From Massilia sp. erpn (GTDB taxonomy: Bacteria > Pseudomonadota > Gammaproteobacteria > Burkholderiales > Burkholderiaceae_D), in NCBI RefSeq assembly GCF_024400215.1, contig NZ_CP053748.1:4588001-4652000 (forward strand): a stretch of DNA of 64,000 nt. Direction: 5' to 3'. Positions 1 to 7,377 of this stretch are shown one piece after another (the stretch's first letter is position 1; each line of letters begins with the position of its first letter). Both the position numbers and the translations under genes were made by a program. The notes under the pieces were generated by a model that was given only the letters and a program-made list of their open reading frames with translations, did no database searches and was not told where the DNA came from.

Positions 1-1682
1 CTGTAGTAATCCATGATGCGCTGGCCGAAATCGTCCAGAATGGCCTGGCAGCGTTCACGCCAGTCTTCGCTCTGGAATTGGATCATGAAATCGTCGCCGC
101 CGATATGGCCGATAAAGTCGCGGTTTGGATCGCAATGGGCGCTCAAAATACTGCCGGTCAATTGGATCACATCGTCGCCGCGCCGGTAGCCATACACATC
201 GTTAAATGGCTTGAAATGGTCGAGGTCGCAATAGCAGACCCAAAAGCGGGTATCGCTTTGCAGCAGACGGTCGATATGCTCATTGATCGGCACATTGCCC
301 GGCAATTGGGTCAGGGGATTGGCATAGCGTGCGGCGTGGATCTGCATTTGCGTGATCTCGCGCATCAGGTCGTGTCCGGTACCCATGCCCAGGTAGCGGC
401 CCTGCTCGGTGATGATGAAGCCGTTGAACAGGTGGTGCGCCGCCGATTCGGCCATGCGGAAGGACAGCTCCTGCAGGCTGGTGTCCTTGTCGGCGATCAG
501 CGGCCGGCCATCCATGAACTGCTTGCAGGATTTCTTGCCGTACAGCTCGCGCTGATAGGGGCGGGCGAAGTGGTCGATCATGACGAAGCGCGAGATCAGG
601 CCCAGCGGCACATCCTTTTCCACCACGGGAATGATCAGGAGCTTGGGATCGGCCTTGAAGATTTCGTACACATCATTGTTGTTCATACTGGGTGGCACGG
701 CCGCCACGCGGTGCAGCAGTTTCAGGATGCTCACGGCATTTTTCTCGATACTGCGTTGGGGGTAGACGGCTACGCCATTGCGGCTGAGCGCCTTCACCAC
801 TTCGCCCGGCAGGGCCTTGGCCGGGCTGGCATGCGGCCGTCCCAGATGATAACCCTGGGCGTAGGCCACCCCCAGGTCGCGCAGCACGAGCAGTTCGGCC
901 TGGCTTTCGATACCCTCGGCGATGACCAGGGTATCGGATTTGTCGGCAATCTCCTGGATGGAGCGCACGAATTGCAACTTCACGGGATCGTTGTTGATGC
1001 CCTGGATGAAGTGCATGTCGATCTTCACGTATTCGGGGCGCAGCTCCGACCACAGGCGCAGGCTGGAAAAGCCTTCGCCCAGGTCGTCGATGGCGATACG
1101 GAAGCCCATATTCCGGTAGTGCAGCACGGCTTCGCGCATCAGCTCATAATCGTAGGTGGGCTGGTTTTCGGTCAGCTCGATGATGACGCGATCGGGGTGC
1201 AGACCGATCTGCTGGATGGTTTCCAGCGTTTCGCCGCGCGCGCCGGAGCGCTGCGGCATCAGGCATTCCGGACTGACGTTCAGGAACAGCTTGCCCGGCA
1301 GGTTCAGCTCGGCAAAGCGTTCCAGCACCACGCGCCGGCACAGATGTTCGACTTCCTGGGTCAGGTTGTTTGCCCGCGCCACCTTGAACAGATTCATCGG
1401 TGCATGCAGCGGGCTGTCCGACGGTCCCCGTATCAGCCCCTCGTAAGCCACGATCTCGCCCGTCTGCATCTGGATAATGGGCTGGAACAGGGCGCTCAGC
1501 TGCCGCCTGCCGATGATGTCGAGCAGATGCTGGCCCAGCAGCTCGTCGGAGACACTGGGCTGCTGCAGCGGCGCGGAAGGGCGCGGCGGGGCGGTGTGCT
1601 GGACGGACTGGGGTGGCAGTAAGGTCGCTTGGCTCACGGTATATGGGCTCGGGGTGGGAGAGCGGCCCAGCATATATGACAT
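1..1682 (-). CDS. EAL–(CBS-like)–GGDEF c-di-GMP turnover protein, 3' end cut by window edge
   Basis: Read leftward, the protein opens with a short Pro-rich tail and then an EAL phosphodiesterase domain: EGLIRG (an EGL form of the EAL motif), ELTENQ, IDDLGEGFSSL, VKID and IAEGIES can all be read. A linker of about 130 residues follows that looks like a paired CBS module (LIIPVVEKDVPLGLISR and LFNGFIITEQGRYLGMG). A GGDEF domain comes last, with CDLDHFKPFND and a GGDDF signature. No membrane segment is seen, so it is probably cytosolic. The architecture is known for proteins that make or break cyclic di-GMP. The start is uncertain: in-frame ATG at 1682 and 1673 and GTG at 1637 are possible and none has a clear Shine-Dalgarno sequence. 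The C-terminus lies left of the window. It is divergent from the cupredoxin gene at 1810. Confidence 0.88.
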   Translation of the reverse strand, partial: MSYMLGRSPTPSPYTVSQATLLPPQSVQHTAPPRPSAPLQQPSVSDELLGQHLLDIIGRRQLSALFQPIIQMQTGEIVAYEGLIRGPSDSPLHAPMNLFKVARANNLTQEVEHLCRRVVLERFAELNLPGKLFLNVSPECLMPQRSGARGETLETIQQIGLHPDRVIIELTENQPTYDYELMREAVLHYRNMGFRIAIDDLGEGFSSLRLWSELRPEYVKIDMHFIQGINNDPVKLQFVRSIQEIADKSDTLVIAEGIESQAELLVLRDLGVAYAQGYHLGRPHASPAKALPGEVVKALSRNGVAVYPQRSIEKNAVSILKLLHRVAAVPPSMNNNDVYEIFKADPKLLIIPVVEKDVPLGLISRFVMIDHFARPYQRELYGKKSCKQFMDGRPLIADKDTSLQELSFRMAESAAHHLFNGFIITEQGRYLGMGTGHDLMREITQMQIHAARYANPLTQLPGNVPINEHIDRLLQSDTRFWVCYCDLDHFKPFNDVYGYRRGDDVIQLTGSILSAHCDPNRDFIGHIGGDDFMIQFQSEDWRERCQAILDDFGQRIMDYY

Positions 1683-1809
1683 TTATGACAGGATGATGAA
1701 TTTTGGAAAACAAAGTTGTTTTATTGTAATTGCTGATACCGCCCGGGCGCCGGCCTGCTTTTCGCTGCGATATGCTGGGGCTACAATAGGTTCATAACAA
1801 GGAGATCCG

Positions 1810-2463
1810 ATGCCCAAGCCGCATACTCTTCGTCACGCCGCGCTGGTCCTGCTGAGTGGTGGCCTGCTCCTGGCCGCTAGCAGCGCAGCCGCCTCCGGCA
1901 TTACCGTGCAGGTCAGCGACGAGGGCAACAAGCCCCTGGTCGACGTGATCGTGTATGCCGAGGTGGAGGGCGGTCCAGCCCTGCCCAAGACCTTGAAGCC
2001 GGGCGAGATCAGCCAGAAAGGCTTGAAATTCATTCCCTTGGTTACGGCAGTCCAGACCGGCAGCAAGATCTTCTTTCCAAATAACGACAAGGTGCGCCAC
2101 CACATCTACTCTTTCTCGCCGGCGCATAAATTCGACCAGAAGCTGTATTCCGGCACCACGGCCGAGCCCCAGATTTTCGAGAAAGCCGGTACCGTGGTCC
2201 TGGGCTGCAATATCCATGACAAGATGCTGGCCTATGTGCGTGTGGTCGATACCCCTTATTTCGCCAAGACGGATGAAAGCGGCGTGGTGCGCCTCGATGT
2301 CCCGGCCGGCAAATATGTGCTGAAAGCCTGGCACTACAACGCCGTCAGCGGCCAGCCGGCCGAGCAGGCCGTCCTGGTGAAGGGGGGCGATGCCTTGTTC
2401 AGCGCCGTGTTCAAACTGGCGCTGAAGCCCGCTGCGGCCGACGCGCCGGCCAGCTCGTATTGA
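1810..2463 (+). CDS. Exported cupredoxin-like (methylamine utilization protein-type) copper protein
   Basis: 217 residues. A signal peptide (hydrophobic core 10–24, likely cleavage near ASA/ASG at 27–30) is followed by a plastocyanin-like fold. Type-1 copper ligands can be placed at His97 or His98 (VRHHIYSFS) and in the compact loop Cys133–His136–Met139 (GCNIHDKM). This suggests a periplasmic mononuclear copper protein for electron transfer or copper/redox sensing. A carboxypeptidase-regulatory-like beta domain follows (about 150–205). A good Shine-Dalgarno AAGGAG sits at 1799–1804, and a TACAAT -10-like box at 1782–1787. The stop is 15 nt before the next gene, a membrane c-di-GMP enzyme, so the two are probably co-transcribed. 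The exact redox partner cannot be read from sequence. Confidence 0.85.
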   Translation: MPKPHTLRHAALVLLSGGLLLAASSAAASGITVQVSDEGNKPLVDVIVYAEVEGGPALPKTLKPGEISQKGLKFIPLVTAVQTGSKIFFPNNDKVRHHIYSFSPAHKFDQKLYSGTTAEPQIFEKAGTVVLGCNIHDKMLAYVRVVDTPYFAKTDESGVVRLDVPAGKYVLKAWHYNAVSGQPAEQAVLVKGGDALFSAVFKLALKPAAADAPASSY

Positions 2464-2478
2464 AGGGCGGAGGCCAGC

Positions 2479-4899
2479 ATGCGCTTTCGAAGCCTGGAAA
2501 GCCGGATCGCCACGCTCTTCCTGCTGTTGCTGATCGCGGTGCAGGTCACGGGCCTGTTCCTGATCCAGCGCGGCATCGAGAGCAATGCGCGCAATGCCGT
2601 CACGGCGGAATTGATCAATGGCGGCAAGGTCTTCAGCCGCGTGCTGGAGCAGAATGCGGAAACCTTGCGCTTCGGCGCCCGCCTGCTGGCGCGCGATACC
2701 GCCTTCGTGGCTGCCATCGGCAATAACGACGAGGACGACCGCGACACAATCGAATCGGCGCTGGCCAACCATGGCGGGCGGATCAAGGCATCGCTGACGA
2801 TGCTGGTCAATGCCGAGGGCCGGATCAGCGCCTCCACCAGTCCCTACCGGCCGGCCGGGCTGGAAAAACTGGTCAAGGGCATGCTGGAGCGCGCCGAACA
2901 GGCCGATGGCGCCAGCGGTATCGCCATCATCGAGCAGCGCCCCTACCAGGTGGTGGTGATGCCGGTGAAGGCGCCAGTCACCATCGGCTGGGTGGTGATG
3001 ACTTTCCCCATCGATAAGCAGCAGGCCGGCGTCATGCATGACGTCAGTGCGCTGCAGGCCACCATCATGACGCGCAGCGCCGCCGGCAACTGGCTGTCGG
3101 TGGATTCGACCTTGCCGCAGTTGGCCGCTGGCAGCCTGGCGGCGCAGATGCAAGCGCGCGGTGAGCAGCCCGGCAACAGCTTCGAGATGGAGATCGGCGG
3201 TGCCAGCTACAGCCTGCGCGAGATGGAGATCGGCACCGACGGCGGCCAGCGCGCGGTGGTGGTGCTGGGACGTTCGCTGGATGAGGCCACAGCCGAATAT
3301 GCACGCCTGGAGCGCTGGCTGCTGGCGCTGACGGTGCTCGGCATCATCGTCTCCGGCGTGGCGGCGGTGCTGACGGCCAAGCGGATTGCCCAGCCTTTGA
3401 GCCAGCTGGCGCAGACGGCCAAGCGCCTGGAAGGTGGTGACTACAAGGGCAGGATTGCGGTCGAACGGCGCGACGAGGTGGGCGCGCTGGCCCAGGCGCT
3501 GGACAGCATGCGCGACGCCATCGCGCGCCGCGAGCAGGAAATCCGCCGCCTCGCCTACTGGGATACGCTGACCAATCTGCCCAACCGCGCCCAGTTCCTG
3601 CTGCACCTGAACGAATCGCTGGCCGAGGCGGAAAAGCTGGGCGGCCAGGTCTGGGTGCTGATGATGGACCTGGACCGTTTCAAGCACGTCAACGATGTGC
3701 TGGGCCACCAGTTCGGTGACGCGCTGCTGCGCCAGGTGGCGGAGCGCCTGCTGGCGCTGATGGTGCAGCGCGGCCAGAGTTCGGCCCAGTTGGCCCGGCT
3801 GGGTGGCGACGAATTCGCCATCCTGCTGCCGGGCGCCGACCTGGATCACGCTATCGGCCTGGCGGCGGAAGTGCTGCAGGCGCTGGAAACACCGCTGTCG
3901 CTGGACGAGCAGACGGTCGATATCGGCGCCGGCCTGGGCATCGCCGGCTATCCCGAGCATGGGGTGGATGGCGAATCCCTGCTCAGCATGGCCGAGGTGG
4001 CGATGTACACGGCCAAGCAGCGCCGCGACGGCGCCGTGGTGTACGATCCCGTGTTCGACCAGAGCAGCGCCAAGAGCCTGTCGCTGCTGACGGAGCTGCG
4101 CAATGCCGTGGAGCGCGGCGAGCTGCGCCTGTTCGTCCAGCCCAAGATCACCATCGCCAGCGGCGTGGTGAGCGGGGCCGAGGCGCTGGTGCGCTGGGCG
4201 CATCCGGAGCGCGGCAATGTCTTCCCCGACCAGTTCATCCCCTTCGCCGAGCAGACCGGCTTTATCCGCGTGCTGACGCGCTGGGTGCTGGAACAATCGG
4301 CCATGCTGAGCCGCCAGCTGGCGCAGCGCGGCGTGCATCTGAAAATCTCGGTCAACCTGTCCACGCGCGATCTGATGGACCAGGATCTGCCGGGCAAGTT
4401 CGCCGAGATCATGCACCGCCACCAGGTGTCGCCCGGCTCTTTCTGCCTGGAGATCACCGAAAGCGCCATCATGGACGACCCGGTACGCGCCCAGCTCACA
4501 CTGGAGCGTCTGCACGCCATGGGCGCCGATCTCTCGATTGACGATTTCGGCACAGGCTACTCGTCGCTGGCCTACTTGAAACGCTTGCCGGTGGACGAGC
4601 TGAAGATCGACAAATCCTTCGTCCTGAATATGGAACAGGATGTGGGCGACGCCAAGATCGTGCGCTCCACCATCGACCTTGGCCACAATATGGGCTTGCG
4701 CGTGGTGGCGGAAGGGCTGGAAAGCGAAGCCGTATGGGGTCTATTGAAGCGCATGGGCTGCGACCAGGGCCAGGGTTATTTCATGAGCCGTCCCATTCCA
4801 GCTTCGGACCTGGGCGACTGGATAGGTCGCTGGCGCGCGCCCGGGAGCGCCGCTGCCGTCAGTCGCGTAGCGGAAAACAGCACAGTTCCCGCCAAATAA
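2479..4899 (+). CDS. Membrane sensor diguanylate cyclase/phosphodiesterase (CACHE–HAMP–GGDEF–EAL)
   Basis: 806 residues. TM1 is at about 11–30, a periplasmic sensor region of CACHE type at 31–280, TM2 at 281–301, and HAMP at about 302–354. The GGDEF domain (about 355–525) has MDLDRFKHVND and an intact GGDEF at 442–446. The EAL domain (about 535–790) has AEALVRW (Glu568), ITESAIMD, IDDFGTGYSSL, KIDKSF and VAEGLES. Both catalytic sites look intact, so it could both make and degrade cyclic di-GMP, or use GTP binding at GGDEF to tune the EAL. No RxxD inhibitory site precedes GGDEF. The start has CGGAGG about 7 nt upstream. It is the second gene after the cupredoxin, which suggests the copper protein feeds its periplasmic sensor domain; that link is inference. 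Confidence 0.93.
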   Translation: MRFRSLESRIATLFLLLLIAVQVTGLFLIQRGIESNARNAVTAELINGGKVFSRVLEQNAETLRFGARLLARDTAFVAAIGNNDEDDRDTIESALANHGGRIKASLTMLVNAEGRISASTSPYRPAGLEKLVKGMLERAEQADGASGIAIIEQRPYQVVVMPVKAPVTIGWVVMTFPIDKQQAGVMHDVSALQATIMTRSAAGNWLSVDSTLPQLAAGSLAAQMQARGEQPGNSFEMEIGGASYSLREMEIGTDGGQRAVVVLGRSLDEATAEYARLERWLLALTVLGIIVSGVAAVLTAKRIAQPLSQLAQTAKRLEGGDYKGRIAVERRDEVGALAQALDSMRDAIARREQEIRRLAYWDTLTNLPNRAQFLLHLNESLAEAEKLGGQVWVLMMDLDRFKHVNDVLGHQFGDALLRQVAERLLALMVQRGQSSAQLARLGGDEFAILLPGADLDHAIGLAAEVLQALETPLSLDEQTVDIGAGLGIAGYPEHGVDGESLLSMAEVAMYTAKQRRDGAVVYDPVFDQSSAKSLSLLTELRNAVERGELRLFVQPKITIASGVVSGAEALVRWAHPERGNVFPDQFIPFAEQTGFIRVLTRWVLEQSAMLSRQLAQRGVHLKISVNLSTRDLMDQDLPGKFAEIMHRHQVSPGSFCLEITESAIMDDPVRAQLTLERLHAMGADLSIDDFGTGYSSLAYLKRLPVDELKIDKSFVLNMEQDVGDAKIVRSTIDLGHNMGLRVVAEGLESEAVWGLLKRMGCDQGQGYFMSRPIPASDLGDWIGRWRAPGSAAAVSRVAENSTVPAK

Positions 4900-4963
4900 A
4901 AAGCGTCAAGCAGGCGCTTGTAACATTTCATATTTGTCATAAACCACGATATGATCCTTCGAT

Positions 4964-4986
4964 GCAACCCTGCACGACAGGGTTGC
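4964..4986 (+). other. Perfect hairpin upstream of the S9 peptidase
   Basis: Arms GCAACCCTG (4964–4972) and CAGGGTTGC (4978–4986) enclose a 5-nt loop, 60 nt before the peptidase ATG. No T-tract follows, so it is not an ordinary intrinsic terminator. It could be a leader structure or a protein-binding dyad. Confidence 0.5.
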
Positions 4987-5046
4987 GACTGTCTTGCAGC
5001 GCCTTGCGGCGGCTGCGTCCTCCACCCATGACCCTACGGAAGAACA

Positions 5047-7242
5047 ATGCAATTGAAACGCGCTTCACTGGTACTCTCGCTGCTCGCCGCCTTCAGCGGC
5101 CACGCCCTGGCGCAAACCTGCCCGGGCGGCAGCCCGCTGAGCTACCCAGTCACAAAAAAAGTGGACCAGCAGGATAACTACCACGGCACCACCGTGGCCG
5201 ACCCTTACCGCTGGCTGGAAGACGCCAACAGCGCCGAAACCAAGGCCTGGGTGGAAGAGCAGAACAAGCTGACCCAAGGCTATCTGCAGCAGATCCCGAA
5301 CCGTGAAGCGGTCAAGCAGCGTCTGACCAAGCTGTGGAACTACGAGCGCTTCAGCGTGCCGTTCCGCGAAGGCGGCCGCTATTTCTACAGCCGTAACGAC
5401 GGCCTGCAAAACCAGGCCGTGCTGTTCACCATGAAGTCGCTGAACGACAAGCCGCGCCTGCTGCTCGACCCGAACACCCTGTCGTCCGACGGCACGGTGG
5501 CGCTGGCCGATTTCTCGGTCGGCCCGAACGGCAAGTTCATGGCCTACAGCACCGCCGCTTCCGGCTCCGACTGGAACGAGATCAAGGTGCGCAATATCGA
5601 CACCGGCCTGGATACCGAAGACCATATCAAATGGGTCAAGTTCTCCAAGACCGCCTGGGCACACGATGGTTCCGGCTTCTTCTACAGCCGCTACGACGAA
5701 CCAAGCGAGGCCGCCAAGCTGGCCGGCGTGAACTACTTCCAGAAGCTGTACTTCCACAAACTGGGCACGTCGCAAAGCGCCGACCAGCTGGTGTACGACC
5801 GTCCCGACCAGAAGGAATGGGGCTTCCGCGCCAATGTCAGCGACGATGGCCGCTACCTGATCATCTCCGGTACCCAGGGCACCGAACGCAAGAACCGCAT
5901 CTTCTACAAGGATCTGGGCAAGAAGGACAGCAAGGTTGTCGGCCTGCTGGAGAACCTGGACGCGGCCTACCACTTCATCGACAACGATGGCCCGATCTTC
6001 TACTTCTCCACCGATAAGAACGCGCCGAAATCGCGCGTGGTCGCCATCGACATCCGCAAGCCGGCTGCCGACCAGTGGAAAGAGCTGGTGCCGGAAAGCG
6101 CCCAGACCCTGGTCTCGGCCAATGTCGTCAACAAGCAGCTGGTGCTGAACTACCTGACCGACGCGCACAGCGCAGTGAAGGTGTACGACCTGCGCGGCAA
6201 GCTGGTACGCGAGCTGGCGCTGCCTGGCATCGGCTCGGTTTCCGGCTTCGGCGGCAAGCGCAGCGACAGCGAAACCTTCTATTCCTTCACCAGCTTCACC
6301 ACGCCGTCCACCGTGTACCGCTATGACGCGAAGAGCGGCAAGAGCAGCGTGTACCGCCAGCCGAAAGTCGATTTCGATCCAAGCGCCTTTGAAACGCGCC
6401 AGGAATTCTTCACCAGCCGCGATGGCACCAAGGTGCCGATGTTCATCGTGTCCAAGAAGGGCATGAAGCTGGACGGCAGCAATCCGACCTATCTGTATGG
6501 CTACGGCGGCTTCAATGTGGCGCTGACCCCATCCTTCTCGGTCGCCAACCTGGCCTGGGTGGAAATGGGCGGCGTGTACGTCATGGCCAATCTGCGCGGC
6601 GGCGGCGAATATGGCGAAGCCTGGCACAAGGCCGGCACCAAGCTGCAGAAGCAGAACGTGTTCGACGACTTCATCGGCGCGGCCGAACACCTGATCGCCA
6701 CCAAGGTCACCTCGCCAGCCAAGCTGTCGATCGGCGGCGGCAGCAATGGCGGCCTGCTGGTGGGCGCCACCATGACCCAGCGTCCCGACCTGTTCGCGGC
6801 GGCCGTGCCGGCCGTGGGCGTGCTGGACATGCTGCGCTTCCACAAATTCACCATCGGCTGGGCCTGGACTTCGGACTACGGTTCGTCCGACAACGCCGAC
6901 GAGTTCAAGGCGCTGGTCAAGTATTCGCCGCTGCATAACCTGAAAGCGGGCGGCTGCTACCCGGCCACCATGGTGATGACGGCGGACCACGACGACCGCG
7001 TGGTGCCGGCGCACAGCTTCAAGTTCGCCGCCGCCGCCCAGGCAGCGCAGGGCGGCCCGGCGCCGGTCCTGATCCGCATCGAAACCAAGGCAGGCCATGG
7101 CGCCGGCAAACCGACCTCGAAACAGATCGAGGAAGTGGCCGACCGCTGGGGCTTCCTGGGCCGCGCCCTGGGCATGACCCCGGCCACCGATATGGCGGCG
7201 CAGCCGAAAGCGGCGGGCGCACCGGTCAGCGGCGCTAAGTAA
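5047..7242 (+). CDS. Exported prolyl oligopeptidase, family S9A
   Basis: 731 residues. A signal peptide ending near HALAQ (residues 18–23) puts it in the periplasm or outside. The N-terminal part is the beta-propeller that gates the active site, starting with DPYRWLED as in other S9A enzymes. The catalytic alpha/beta-hydrolase half carries Ser566 in GGGSNGGLL, Asp649 in HDDRVVPAHS and His684 in KAGHGAGKP. It cleaves short proline-containing peptides after Pro. The length fits the family. It stands alone: about 150 nt of leader with a hairpin lies upstream and a strong terminator downstream. Its neighbour at 7378 is another exported peptidase, suggesting use of external peptides. Confidence 0.95.
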   Translation: MQLKRASLVLSLLAAFSGHALAQTCPGGSPLSYPVTKKVDQQDNYHGTTVADPYRWLEDANSAETKAWVEEQNKLTQGYLQQIPNREAVKQRLTKLWNYERFSVPFREGGRYFYSRNDGLQNQAVLFTMKSLNDKPRLLLDPNTLSSDGTVALADFSVGPNGKFMAYSTAASGSDWNEIKVRNIDTGLDTEDHIKWVKFSKTAWAHDGSGFFYSRYDEPSEAAKLAGVNYFQKLYFHKLGTSQSADQLVYDRPDQKEWGFRANVSDDGRYLIISGTQGTERKNRIFYKDLGKKDSKVVGLLENLDAAYHFIDNDGPIFYFSTDKNAPKSRVVAIDIRKPAADQWKELVPESAQTLVSANVVNKQLVLNYLTDAHSAVKVYDLRGKLVRELALPGIGSVSGFGGKRSDSETFYSFTSFTTPSTVYRYDAKSGKSSVYRQPKVDFDPSAFETRQEFFTSRDGTKVPMFIVSKKGMKLDGSNPTYLYGYGGFNVALTPSFSVANLAWVEMGGVYVMANLRGGGEYGEAWHKAGTKLQKQNVFDDFIGAAEHLIATKVTSPAKLSIGGGSNGGLLVGATMTQRPDLFAAAVPAVGVLDMLRFHKFTIGWAWTSDYGSSDNADEFKALVKYSPLHNLKAGGCYPATMVMTADHDDRVVPAHSFKFAAAAQAAQGGPAPVLIRIETKAGHGAGKPTSKQIEEVADRWGFLGRALGMTPATDMAAQPKAAGAPVSGAK

Positions 7243-7337
7243 GGCTGCGCACCATGCGCCGTACCGGAATGGCGGTGCGGCGCAGCACGGTGCTGTGCGG
7301 TGCCGCATGCCGGGCCGGCGGCGCCGATTCCACTACA

Positions 7338-7362
7338 ACGCGCCTTGCGAGGCGCGTTTTTT
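7338..7362 (+). terminator. Intrinsic terminator after the S9 peptidase
   Basis: Arms ACGCGCCT and AGGCGCGT pair perfectly over a 4-nt loop, followed by a run of T at 7357–7362. It ends the peptidase transcript and lies just ahead of the next start codon. Confidence 0.85.
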
Positions 7363-7377
7363 CTTACTCTTTCCCGT

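Noticed and set aside
1792..4686. Very long open frame on the minus strand (about 960 codons)
   Set aside because: It lies opposite the cupredoxin and CACHE–GGDEF–EAL genes, is rich in His/Gln/Arg and lacks any domain; an artefact of high GC at third positions.
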